From NCBI GenBank assembly GCA_035504095.1, contig DATJSN010000077.1, positions 1 through 62,425 of the forward strand: DNA of 62,425 bases. Reading direction: 5' to 3'. Positions 8,086-15,908 of the stretch are shown piece after piece. Numbering within the stretch: position 1 is the stretch's first letter; each line of letters opens with the position of its first letter. Source of the stretch: DATJSN01 sp035504095 (lineage in GTDB: Bacteria; Planctomycetota; Phycisphaerae; WQYP01). The notes under the pieces were generated by a model. That model did no database searches. It worked only from the letters and a program-made list of their open reading frames with translations, and was not told the DNA's origin. Position numbers and translations under genes: made by a program.

Positions 8086-8256
8086 TCAGCCATTTTTTAA
8101 TGTGAGCATCACGTTGTGAGTCATGACTCACAGGAGTTCTGCTTGCAAATCTAAGCACCAGCCATCATCAATAATGATTAATCAATAATGATGAATGTCG
8201 TTTTCTCCAGCTTCCTGTAATACTTCGTTCACAATTATCGTAAATAGTGACGTAGA
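8086..8256. repeat. Palindrome-rich intergenic element, copy 2
   Basis: Matches 3959-4132 along its whole length. The first dyad (8115-8132) is identical and the second (CATCAT ... TGATTAATCA ... ATGATG, about 8163-8193) is preserved with compensating flanks. The third dyad has decayed (ATTATCGTAAATAGTGAC). It ends about 36 bases before the phospholipase gene. Confidence 0.8.
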
Positions 8257-8292
8257 TATAATTGGAAGAGAATCAAAGTAAAGGGACTTGCC

Positions 8293-9747
8293 ATGGCCAA
8301 TCAACTTCCCGCGATCAAACACATTGTCCAGCTTATGTTGGAAAATCGTTCATTCGACCAGATGCTTGGCTTTTTGTATTCGGATAACGGCAATAAATCG
8401 CTGACAGGCCAACTATTCGAAGGATTGACAGGCAACGAATCGAATCCGGACGATGCTGGCAGAGAGGTGAAGGTATACAAGATTGATGATACTCTCGAAC
8501 ATCCCTACCTTATGCCTGGAGCAGATCCAGGCGAAGGGTTCTTCAATACAAATTACCAGTTGTTTTCGACAGATCATCCAGCGGCAGGAGCGATCCCGAC
8601 AAATCAGGGATTCGTCATAAACTTCAAAGCCTCGATTGCTTCCGATCAAGCCAAGCACTATAAGGATACTCTTCCGGGCACGGATCCTTCGGAAATTATG
8701 GGCATGTATACGCCGGAAATGCTACCCATAATGTCGGGATTGGCTAAGGGGTTTGCGGTTTGCGATCATTGGTTCGCGTCGGCTCCAACGCAAACCATAC
8801 CGAACCGGGCGTTCGCCAATGCGGCAACTTCGCAGGGGCATCTGGACAATCACGTCAAGATTTTTACCTGCCATAGTATTTTTGGCGCATTGTCGCAGAA
8901 AAACATCGACTGGGCAATCTACGGCTACAATCGTGATCCGATGACTCAGCATGATTTCCCGGATACGCAAAACGCGGACGAAAGCCACTTTGGCCATTTT
9001 CGCGATTTCAAAGCAAGAGCCGCCGCGGGTACACTGCCTGCTTATACGTTTCTTGAGCCGAGCTTTGGCGCGGGTGGCAATAGCCAGCATCCCAATTATG
9101 ACGTGGCGTTGGGTGAGCAGTTAATTCACGATGTGTACTACGCACTACGCAATGGCCCAGGCTGGAATGACACGCTTCTAGCAATCACTTACGACGAGCA
9201 TGGTGGGAACTACGACCATGTTCCTCCTCCGTCGGGTGCCGTGCCACCAGATAACTCGGTTGGAGAGTGGAGTTTTGATTTTACACGGTTCGGGGTTCGG
9301 ATTCCTGCTTTGCTAATATCGCCCCGTATTGCAAAGGGCACCGTTTTTCGGGCCAAAAGTGGAACGATCGATCATACATCGTTGCTGAAGACGATTGAAC
9401 TGCGGTGGAATCTTAGTCCTCTGACGGCACGCGACAAGGCAGCACCAGACTTAGGCGACGTGCTTACTCTCGCTATGCCGCGCGCGGACGATCCACTACA
9501 AGGTGTCCAAATACCGGTTTCGAACATATCTCACCCCGATCAATCAAAGCCTTCAGTGATTGACAAAATTCATGCCGGGAAAGTTTCGTTATTACCTTTG
9601 CGTAATGATCAAGGTAGTTACGATCAACACACACCGCCGGATTTATCATCCAGCGCGGATATCGGTGACTATATTCGCACACGCACTGCGGCGTGGAGTC
9701 AACACATGCAGAGAGTTCATCGGCGCCGCAAATCATCTGGAAAGTGA
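8293..9747 (+). CDS. Phospholipase C / acid phosphatase family phosphoesterase
   Basis: 484 residues. The N-terminus KHIVQLMLENRSFDQMLGFL carries the E-N-R-S-F-D motif that opens the phosphoesterase family of bacterial phospholipases C and acid phosphatases. Later blocks are CDHWFASAPTQTIPNRAF (about 157-174), ITYDEHGGNYDHVPPP (about 298-313), FGVRIPALLISPR and TIDHTSLLKTIE. All key acidic and His residues are present, so it looks active on phosphodiester or phosphomonoester lipids. No Tat or Sec signal is present, unusual for secreted PLCs of this family. AAGGGA precedes the ATG. Directly upstream is palindromic element copy 2. Confidence 0.88.
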   Translation: MANQLPAIKHIVQLMLENRSFDQMLGFLYSDNGNKSLTGQLFEGLTGNESNPDDAGREVKVYKIDDTLEHPYLMPGADPGEGFFNTNYQLFSTDHPAAGAIPTNQGFVINFKASIASDQAKHYKDTLPGTDPSEIMGMYTPEMLPIMSGLAKGFAVCDHWFASAPTQTIPNRAFANAATSQGHLDNHVKIFTCHSIFGALSQKNIDWAIYGYNRDPMTQHDFPDTQNADESHFGHFRDFKARAAAGTLPAYTFLEPSFGAGGNSQHPNYDVALGEQLIHDVYYALRNGPGWNDTLLAITYDEHGGNYDHVPPPSGAVPPDNSVGEWSFDFTRFGVRIPALLISPRIAKGTVFRAKSGTIDHTSLLKTIELRWNLSPLTARDKAAPDLGDVLTLAMPRADDPLQGVQIPVSNISHPDQSKPSVIDKIHAGKVSLLPLRNDQGSYDQHTPPDLSSSADIGDYIRTRTAAWSQHMQRVHRRRKSSGK

Positions 9748-9990
9748 ATAGAAGCAAAGAAGTGAAGTTGCAGCACAATTTCAGTAAGTTACTGATAAAT
9801 CTTGCACCATCGAAGCAGCAACGATAACATGATCTGACGTGACTGAATATGAGCTATTTCAAAACTTCTGAAAAACCACTGTTCGCGGTTTGTTTAATAT
9901 ACGTATGAGCTAAGATAGATGGATAGAGGGCAAGCTGTGGCAGTCTTGGATATTGATCTTCTACAATAAATATTTATGGGGGACAAAAGT

Positions 9991-10392
9991 ATGCATCGTA
10001 AAACCACTCCCAAGCTTTGGATAGTTGTTAACGAAGTCGCAGCACGAGGTACTGGTAACAAAGTCGTATCTGGACCCACCACCGTATTTCACTCAGATAC
10101 TCATCATATGTTATTTGGGAAAATACCGGAAACTCAGAAAATAATTGCCGTTAATCTAGATAAGCAGACATCGAATCAATGGGACTCCTGTTTGGACGCG
10201 GTTCAATCATTAATCAACAAGATTTCTGAGAAATCAATTCAAAAATGGTCCGCGGAAGAAATTTCTGTTGGAATGACTATAAGTGCAGAGGGTCAGTTAG
10301 CGTTTATTGCCAAAGCAGGACTCGCTGCTTCCATTAACGTAGTTTATAAGAGGCGCACGGACGGAGAAAAAGCAGCCAGCAATGAAGGGTAG
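9991..10392 (+). CDS. Small protein with Pepco-like (trypsin co-occurring) domain
   Basis: About 133 residues. The C-terminal strand block ISVGMTISAEGQLAFIAKAG, followed by AASINVVYK, matches the 'V-x-V-G-x-x-S-A-E-x-x-x-x-I-A-K-A' pattern of the small Pepco-type domain. That domain is found beside peptidases and STAND NTPases in bacterial conflict or signalling systems. The frame opens at an ATG at 9976, but the GGGGGAC inside its first codons is a good ribosome binding site for the ATG at 9991, which is chosen. It is the last gene of the AT-rich island. No trypsin-like peptidase or NTPase partner is visible nearby. Confidence 0.55.
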   Translation: MHRKTTPKLWIVVNEVAARGTGNKVVSGPTTVFHSDTHHMLFGKIPETQKIIAVNLDKQTSNQWDSCLDAVQSLINKISEKSIQKWSAEEISVGMTISAEGQLAFIAKAGLAASINVVYKRRTDGEKAASNEG

Positions 10393-10636
10393 TGAAACAT
10401 ATGCGCAGTTTCGCCGACCCGCCCTTCAATTTCCCGGCGAAGCGAGGAAGCGCCGAGAATTTAGCCCCTTCAACTTTGCTCAGGGCAGGAAGTTGTAAGT
10501 AGAAAGTAGAACACGGATTATACGGATGGTGGCGATGCCTCGCCGAGACGGATGTAGGCAGAAGGGGAGATGGGTAAACAAGCACAGCAATTCCGGGCGA
10601 AATGCCCATGCTCCACAGCGCATACTGTACCTTCTT

Positions 10637-10709
10637 GCGCGTTCGCAATTTTGCGAACATCCATATTTGCTCTACTGTTCGCCTGATCAACTGTTCTACT
10701 TTCTCGGCG
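10637..10709. repeat. Repeat A, copy 1
   Basis: Begins with the dyad GTTCGCAA-TT-TTGCGAAC and ends in CTGATCAACTGTTCTAC...TCTCGGCG. It is closely matched by 11149-11220. Confidence 0.75.
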
Positions 10710-10926
10710 TGGCTTCGCCGCGCCGGTTGGTTTCCCTATTCAGTATAAAGGCTCTTAATGCCGGTTCTTTGAGAAGTAAATATCAACGGGTGGCCTCGCG
10801 GCACTATTCCCTATTCTCTCCGCTGTGTCGTGGTGTCGTTGTGGTAAAACTAATCTGCGCCCATCGGGATCGTTTCGTTACGCGTTCGAGAGGTATTTGC
10901 CCCCAGTGGAAAAATCTAACCGCAAC

Positions 10927-11052
10927 AGCGCTACAACCCCTGAAAATATAGATGTTTCTTCCACTCTTAAAGGCGCAACAAGCACTAATCATGTTACGGA
11001 TCAGAAAGTGTGAAATACTCTATAAAATAAGCCTTTGTAACGTTGTTGCGCT
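10927..11052. repeat. Repeat B copy 1, MITE-like element with inverted ends
   Basis: 126 bases from AGCGCTACAAC to GTTGTTGCGCT; the ends are inverted copies with one mismatch in eleven. The interior matches copy 2 at 11258-11383, which has exactly the same length, and similarity continues a few bases past both ends. No coding capacity. Confidence 0.65.
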
Positions 11053-11148
11053 TAGAAGGCCAAAAAATTGAGGAAAAAAGTGCCTCCCCGGAATTGATTT
11101 GACAGAATGGAGAGTTGAGGGAAAAGACGGCTCGTCGCTGTCCTCCCG

Positions 11149-11220
11149 GCGCGTTCGCAAATTTGCGAACATCCATATTTGTTCGACGGTCACCTGATCA
11201 ACTGTTCTACCATCTCGGCG
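11149..11220. repeat. Repeat A, copy 2
   Basis: Matches 10637-10709. Its dyad GTTCGCAAATTTGCGAAC (about 11152-11169) is a perfect 18-base palindrome. Confidence 0.75.
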
Positions 11221-11257
11221 CCGTGATCTCATGCCGCATGAAAAATCTAACCGTTAC

Positions 11258-11383
11258 GGCGTTACAACCCCTTAAAATACTGATGTTTTCGCCATTTTCG
11301 AAGCCGTAACAAGCCCCAAAAGTGTTACGGATCAAAAAGTGCAGGATACTCTACAAAATAAGCCCTTGTAACGTTGTAGCGCT
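11258..11383. repeat. Repeat B copy 2, MITE-like element with inverted ends
   Basis: 126 bases from GGCGTTACAAC to GTTGTAGCGCT. The inverted ends pair less well than in copy 1. Shared interior words include ATGTT, GTTACGGATCA.AAAGTG and AAAATAAGCC.TTGTAACG. Confidence 0.65.
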
Positions 11384-11624
11384 TGGGAGGCCCAAAAATA
11401 GGAGCAATAAACCCGACTATGTAGTTAGGACATTGAGGAACAAAATACAGCCGTCGTTGCGGTGAAAAATCTGTATTAATCATTGCAATCTGCGGATCAT
11501 TCACTGTCCCCTGTCACCCATTCCCTATCCCCTCCACTGTGTCGTTGTGCCGTTGTGGTAAAAATCTCTCTGTGCTCTCTGTGGCTAAAATCTGTGTTAT
11601 TTTGCGAAATCTGCGGCGAAGCCG

Positions 11625-11852
11625 CTAGTACCAGCTATACCGTGACGGATTTCGTGGCAGCACCGCCTGCTGTAAATAGCAGATCGGTTTGTATTGTGAA
11701 ATGCGATTCAGGTAGGCGCGCAACTGATCCTCATTAAATTTTTCCAGAAAATCCACCCGCGCCGAACGATTGAGTTTGACAATGGCCTCTATCAATTCAT
11801 ATTTATTGTCTGCAATGTTCAACATTACCGCTGCTCCATTTGCCGGCATCAA
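11625..11852 (-). CDS. Small conserved-looking protein of unknown function
   Basis: 75 residues. The core NKYELIEAIVKLNRSARVD, followed by FLEKFNEDQLRAYLNRI, is a well-formed pair of amphipathic helices with good codon use. It resembles a class of short uncharacterised bacterial proteins with 'N-R-x-A-R...F-L-x-x-F...L-x-x-Y-L'. The tail (LQQAVLPRNPSRYSWY) is polar and unrecognised. The start may be the ATG at 11852 or a later Met. It is divergent from the RDD protein gene and stands beside the repeat-rich stretch. No function can be assigned. Confidence 0.55.
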   Translation of the reverse strand: MMPANGAAVMLNIADNKYELIEAIVKLNRSARVDFLEKFNEDQLRAYLNRISQYKPICYLQQAVLPRNPSRYSWY

Positions 11853-11988
11853 TCTTCACCCTGATGAAGTCGATGGGCACACAACTAAGGATTATCGGTC
11901 GCTATAGTGAAAAATATTAAAAAAAGACGGTTGTGCTGCATCTCCAGGCTTATTCGCCATGATTGGGCGCTGCGAATACAATGCGCGC

Positions 11989-13779
11989 ATGCTCAAATAC
12001 ATCAATTGGCCGGGTCTTAGTGCTCTGGGACTGCTCGCCATTATTGTTGGTTTTTTCATTCCAGCAACGGTTGGAAACACACAAACCCTTATTGCTCAGA
12101 CGGTTGCGGTCGCGCAGCAACAGGAACCGGGAAAACTTCTTGCGGCCGGCGACGGCAATAATATTTGGTTGCTTTCGCCTGTTTGGACGGACAGCGCACA
12201 AACTCAAGCCGGCTTTGTTTTACTTAATCATCAAACCAATGTACTTGCCGGCAACTATAGCTTGTGGACCCAGGTCGCAAACATACCTTCTATTGGTATA
12301 CCCGCGGATGCCGTGGCAGAGTCTGAATTTGATCCGCAATATGACGGCGGCTTGCTGGCGATATTCCCTCAAGGAGTGCTGACTCGTTACAGCTTGAATC
12401 AGGATAATACTCTTTCTCAATACACTCTTAAGTCGCTTCCCTTTCATATCCAACCGTATGCGGGAACAAGCTCTGCGAATGGATTTTATGTACTCGGTTA
12501 TGGAACTATGAAAGTTCCCGTCAAAGGAGCAACTTTATCACCGGCCGCTGCGACAACGCATCAAGCAGTGCTCAAAGCAGCCGGCGAATCGGTATTCACT
12601 GGTTTTGCCATACAGTCATCTTCCCCGCTGCAGTCGCTTCCACCGGCGTGGTGGGTTTTTAATTATGTCTCGGGAAATTGGCAGGCTCAGCCCGGGCCGG
12701 ATATGCCGCCGCCTGACATTGATCATCCCGCGAACATCCAAATGGCCTGGCTAAATGGGCGTTTGTGGGTTTTCTGGTTCGATCAAAATGATCCGACAAC
12801 GATAAATGTAAGCTCCGCGAACATATCCGCCGATCAGGAAGACAAAACCATTCAATGGACCCAGGCTGTTCCATTATTTTTGCATACCGCTCCTGAAGCA
12901 TTTTCCATCGTGGCTAATGATGAAAATCTTTTTCTGCTCTGGTATTCAACGAGCGGGAAAATAGGCGATGCGATCGGCGGTGCGGAAGTTGATGTGGAAG
13001 ATTCGACGCCGCGATTGAGTTTCTGGGGCGACGATCTGTTGAAGTTTCCTGCGGTGACGGGTGCATCTGAAAATATAACCGCGGCTCGTGATGGAGATTG
13101 TATCGCCGTTTTTATCCGTGCGGCGGATTCCAAACTTTATGAGGCTACTCTCGACGACTCCGGCAAGGTTATTGCAAATTTGCATGAGCTTGAACCCAGC
13201 GTAACGCCGGAGCCGAATTCGGAAGATTTCGAAGAACTCTTTTTCTTTGGATTGATTTTTTTGTTGGCCCTCTTTTTATGGCAGCGCCGGCAGCCCTTTA
13301 TTGCACCGGCTCCGGGTTTGGTTGTAGCCCGTTTGTATCAGCGCTTGGGAGCGGCGGTTATTGATATTTCCATTGGGGCAATGATCACGGCAATTATTTT
13401 TGGAATTTACACACAACAACAGTGGACCCTGCTGGGCCTGCAGGCTTTAGATCTGCTGCAGGCGCATCAGTATTTGCAGGCCGATATACAGGCCATTTGT
13501 GTTTTGGGAATTTATGAACTTCATGTAACAATCGGAGAATGTTTCTTCGGGCGTTCAGTAGGCAAGTGGATGTTTTCTCTGCGCGTCGTTGCCCTCGATG
13601 GTTCTCGTGCGAAGGTAATTCAGGTGCTTGTGCGTAACCTGGTGAGAATTCCGGAAATTCTCGTATACGTGCTGCTTGTTTTTGTCCTGGTAAGCGCGGA
13701 ACGCCAGCGATTGGGAGATCTGCTTTCACGAACGCTGGTTGTGCGTGACGGCAAAATTCCGCCGGAGGATCAGCAGTGA
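11989..13779 (+). CDS. Large membrane protein with C-terminal RDD domain
   Basis: About 596 residues. An N-terminal hydrophobic segment (about 9-25) is followed by roughly 390 residues of exported-looking, Trp/Asn/Gln-rich repeats (NIWLLSPVW, GRLWVFWFDQ, ENLFLLWYS), probably a beta-propeller-like domain. A second membrane segment lies at about 418-433. After a short loop comes a four-segment RDD domain (LYQRLGAAVIDISIG, then RSVGKWMFSLRVV and RQRLGDLLSRTLVV). The ATG at 11989 is preferred to the one at 11959 because it places the hydrophobic segment right after MLKYINW. The stop overlaps the trmL start. RDD domains occur in transport-related membrane proteins; the exact role here is unknown. 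Confidence 0.7.
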   Translation: MLKYINWPGLSALGLLAIIVGFFIPATVGNTQTLIAQTVAVAQQQEPGKLLAAGDGNNIWLLSPVWTDSAQTQAGFVLLNHQTNVLAGNYSLWTQVANIPSIGIPADAVAESEFDPQYDGGLLAIFPQGVLTRYSLNQDNTLSQYTLKSLPFHIQPYAGTSSANGFYVLGYGTMKVPVKGATLSPAAATTHQAVLKAAGESVFTGFAIQSSSPLQSLPPAWWVFNYVSGNWQAQPGPDMPPPDIDHPANIQMAWLNGRLWVFWFDQNDPTTINVSSANISADQEDKTIQWTQAVPLFLHTAPEAFSIVANDENLFLLWYSTSGKIGDAIGGAEVDVEDSTPRLSFWGDDLLKFPAVTGASENITAARDGDCIAVFIRAADSKLYEATLDDSGKVIANLHELEPSVTPEPNSEDFEELFFFGLIFLLALFLWQRRQPFIAPAPGLVVARLYQRLGAAVIDISIGAMITAIIFGIYTQQQWTLLGLQALDLLQAHQYLQADIQAICVLGIYELHVTIGECFFGRSVGKWMFSLRVVALDGSRAKVIQVLVRNLVRIPEILVYVLLVFVLVSAERQRLGDLLSRTLVVRDGKIPPEDQQ

Positions 13780-14327
13780 CACTGAAGGATGAGATTTCAC
13801 ACGTCTTGCCGCAACACCATTTGCGTCTGGTTTTAGTGCAGCCGGATATTCCCCAGAACGCCGGTAATATAGCCCGATTGTGCGCGGTAACCGGAGCTGA
13901 ATTGCACCTTGTTAAACCGCTGGGATTTTTTCTAACCGAAAAACATTTTCGCCGTTCGGGGATGGATTATTTGCATAAAATCTCGCTCAAAGTTCATGAA
14001 AGTCTGGATGAGTTGTTTGATGATATGGCCGGCAATTTCTGGCTTTGTTCATCGCGTGGAAAAGAAAGCTTGTGGCAGACAAGATTTTCTTCGGATGACT
14101 GGCTGCTCTTTGGAAGTGAAACCACGGGCTTGCCATCGCCATTACTGCAAACGCATCAGGAACGCACGGTGCGAATTCCGATGGGCCCGGCTCAGCGATG
14201 TTTGAATGTTTCGACGGCGGCCGGAATTGTTGTATATGAAGCACTTCGGCAAATCGCCGGCGGCCGATTGGGAGAACCGGCATTGTTAAATCGTATGGGA
14301 ATTAACGAAGGAAAAAGCGATGAATGA
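13776..14327 (+). CDS. trmL: tRNA (cytidine/uridine-2'-O)-methyltransferase, TrmL family
   Basis: 183 residues. It is a SPOUT-fold methyltransferase. LVLVQPDIPQNAGNIARLCA at about 17-36 is the family opening motif, LFGSETTGLP (about 110-119) is the second, and IPMGPAQRCLNVSTAAGIVV forms the C-terminal knot that binds S-adenosylmethionine. TrmL methylates the 2'-OH at wobble position 34 of tRNA-Leu species. The GTG start overlaps the RDD gene stop (GTGA), and the next gene overlaps its 3' end by 8 bases, so three genes are translationally coupled. The length is slightly above the usual 155-160 residues, because of short terminal extensions. Confidence 0.9.
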   Translation: MTLKDEISHVLPQHHLRLVLVQPDIPQNAGNIARLCAVTGAELHLVKPLGFFLTEKHFRRSGMDYLHKISLKVHESLDELFDDMAGNFWLCSSRGKESLWQTRFSSDDWLLFGSETTGLPSPLLQTHQERTVRIPMGPAQRCLNVSTAAGIVVYEALRQIAGGRLGEPALLNRMGINEGKSDE

Positions 14328-14613
14328 ACCAGTCAATGAATCAATAACCATCGGCTCATTTCAGGAACACATCAGGGAAAAATATTCCCGTCGCGATATC
14401 CAGCGCGGCAGTGCGGCGACCTTCATGTGGTTTATTGAAGAGGTCGGCGAACTGGCCACGGCATTGCAGGGAACGGATCAGGTCAATCAGCAGGAGGAAT
14501 TTGCCGATGTTCTCGCATGGCTTTGTACGCTGGCCAATATTCACGGCATCGATCTGACTTCGGCAATCAAGAAAAAATATTTTACAAGCGGCGGTCCGGA
14601 GGGGTTCAAATAA
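14320..14613 (+). CDS. MazG-like nucleotide pyrophosphohydrolase
   Basis: 97 residues. FIEEVGELATAL (about 38-49) and EEFADVLAWLCTLAN (about 60-74) are the two acidic helices that bind Mg2+ in the all-alpha MazG / dUTPase-type fold. A K-K-Y tail follows. Such proteins hydrolyse non-canonical or excess nucleoside triphosphates to monophosphates. This is the short single-domain form. It starts inside the trmL stop region with AAGGA about 8 bases upstream of the ATG. The exact substrate cannot be read from sequence. Confidence 0.82.
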   Translation: MNEPVNESITIGSFQEHIREKYSRRDIQRGSAATFMWFIEEVGELATALQGTDQVNQQEEFADVLAWLCTLANIHGIDLTSAIKKKYFTSGGPEGFK

Positions 14614-14727
14614 GAGTTTTAAATCTCTTAAAGAGCTAAATTTTATGATTGACGCTGGTTCAGATATGTAATTTTAGTTACGATATTTACAGATTGTTTT
14701 AGAGGCCTTAGATGGAATTTAGCCATT

Positions 14728-15315
14728 ATGACGGCAATAACAGGGCCATTTTCGCTGGAAAAGGTGGTTAACGCGGTGGAGAAAGTCCGTCAGCGTCTGC
14801 TTAAAGCCTCAGCCGCATTACGTTCCGCTAAGGTTCCTTACGCGGTTGCCGGAGGCAATGCCGTGGCACTTTGGGTATCCCGTGTTGACGAAGCCGCTGT
14901 CAGAAATACCCAGGACGTGGACATATTGATTCGCAGAGAAGACTTTAATGCTGTGAAGGCTGCTCTTGAGTCAGCGGGTTTTGTTCATCGGTATATCGCC
15001 GGCATAGATGCATTCCTTGACGGGCCAACGGCTAAAGTTCGTGACGCGGTTCATATTGTTTTTGCCAATGAAAAAGTTCGTCCACACGAACCACTGGCCA
15101 ATCCTGATGTAAATGAATCTGAAGACGCCGGGTTTTTTCGCGTTATATCTTTGGAAGCTCTTGTACGGATTAAACTCACAGCTTTTCGCGACAAAGATCG
15201 CACTCACATCCGCGATTTAATCGAAGTTGGTCTTGTCAATGCTGATTGGCTTGCAAAATTACCACCGGTTCTTTCGGATCGTCTTCGTCAGTTGCTCGAC
15301 ACGCCTGGTGGCTGA
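14728..15315 (+). CDS. Nucleotidyltransferase-like protein
   Basis: 195 residues. VPYAVAGGNAVALW (about 36-49) is a GG/GN variant of the G-G-x-A nucleotide-binding turn, and NTQDVDILIRREDF (about 62-75) gives the paired Asp of the polymerase-beta-type nucleotidyltransferase fold. The C-terminal LEALVRIKLTAFRDKDRTHIRDL resembles the helical part of AbiEii-like and 'nucleotidyl transferase of unknown function' families. It stands alone without an AbiEi-type antitoxin. The role is open: RNA or protein modification, or a substrate-binding relic. Confidence 0.65.
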   Translation: MTAITGPFSLEKVVNAVEKVRQRLLKASAALRSAKVPYAVAGGNAVALWVSRVDEAAVRNTQDVDILIRREDFNAVKAALESAGFVHRYIAGIDAFLDGPTAKVRDAVHIVFANEKVRPHEPLANPDVNESEDAGFFRVISLEALVRIKLTAFRDKDRTHIRDLIEVGLVNADWLAKLPPVLSDRLRQLLDTPGG

Positions 15316-15320
15316 AATGA

Positions 15321-15731
15321 TTAAATCGCCTTTACGCAAAGTTGCCACAAACCCGCGGCTGAGTCCATGAGTGTTAATTCGATTCGACCATGAAAACTTT
15401 TCCCCGAAAGCTCCATAACCAGCTTATTTTCCATTATTTCCAGGAGTTGAAATTGTCCTTCTTCCACGCGTGTCACCTGTCCGCGGTCACCGGAAATTGG
15501 CCCTTCATATTCCAGATAAATGCGCCGATGATCAGGTAATGCGCGAACAGTTGTGGAAAATTCACCCTTTGAAGAACCGTTCCAGCCGGCAGGGTCGGTA
15601 TGCATCTGCCATGTGGCCAGAAGGGCCCTCTCGGGCAACTCCAGAAGCAGATCCCAGTGAACATCCTGCTGCCGGCTGTGCCGCAGAATGGCGTATCGCC
15701 ATGGACGGTTTTTGGAGTCTTGCCAAACCAC
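15321..15731 (-). CDS. Stand-alone LigD-type 3'-phosphoesterase domain protein
   Basis: 136 residues. RYAILRHSRQQDVHWDLLLE (about 12-31) corresponds to the 'H-x-x-x-H-x-D-L-R-L-E' metal-binding block of the phosphoesterase module of bacterial DNA ligase D. LPDHRRIYLEYEGPISGDRG corresponds to the 'Y-E-G-x-I-P' block. In LigD this module trims 3' ends during non-homologous end joining; here it is a separate small protein with no ligase, polymerase or Ku gene beside it. The coding strand converges on the nucleotidyltransferase-like gene with a 5-base gap. Several outermost catalytic positions are substituted, so activity is uncertain. Confidence 0.7.
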   Translation of the reverse strand: MVWQDSKNRPWRYAILRHSRQQDVHWDLLLELPERALLATWQMHTDPAGWNGSSKGEFSTTVRALPDHRRIYLEYEGPISGDRGQVTRVEEGQFQLLEIMENKLVMELSGKSFHGRIELTLMDSAAGLWQLCVKAI

Positions 15732-15908
15732 GGTTCAATGATACCATCATCGTTGGAAGAACCGGTTTTAAGCCCCGGTGATGTAAAACAACGGCGATAG
15801 GGTGGTTAAGTTCCCGACTGTTCCGTTGGTTTTACGTCCGGTGTGTAGGTATACGGCGGTTCCGTCGTTGCTTTGATGCTGGTTGAAAGGATTTAATCGG
15901 AGCGGCTT

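Larger units (their letters stand above)
10393..11624. other. 1.2 kb non-coding repeat-rich stretch
   Basis: No frame here has the codon character of a gene; the open frames present are broken by the repeats. The region contains two copies each of an approximately 72-base element (10637-10709, 11149-11220) and a 126-base inverted-end element (10927-11052, 11258-11383). Degenerate lines such as GTAGAAAGTAGAACACGG and TGTGTCGTTGTGCCGTTGTG also recur. It forms the boundary between the AT-rich island and core genes. Confidence 0.7.

Noticed and set aside
3986..8132. CRISPR array
   Set aside because: Only two copies of the palindrome occur, four kilobases apart, with no spacer periodicity.
10526..10951. 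141-codon open frame on the plus strand
   Set aside because: It runs through both repeat families and has no codon preference, start site or recognisable motif; the region looks non-coding.
14728..15315. Complete AbiE-type toxin-antitoxin system
   Set aside because: Only the nucleotidyltransferase-like half is present; no antitoxin gene is adjacent.
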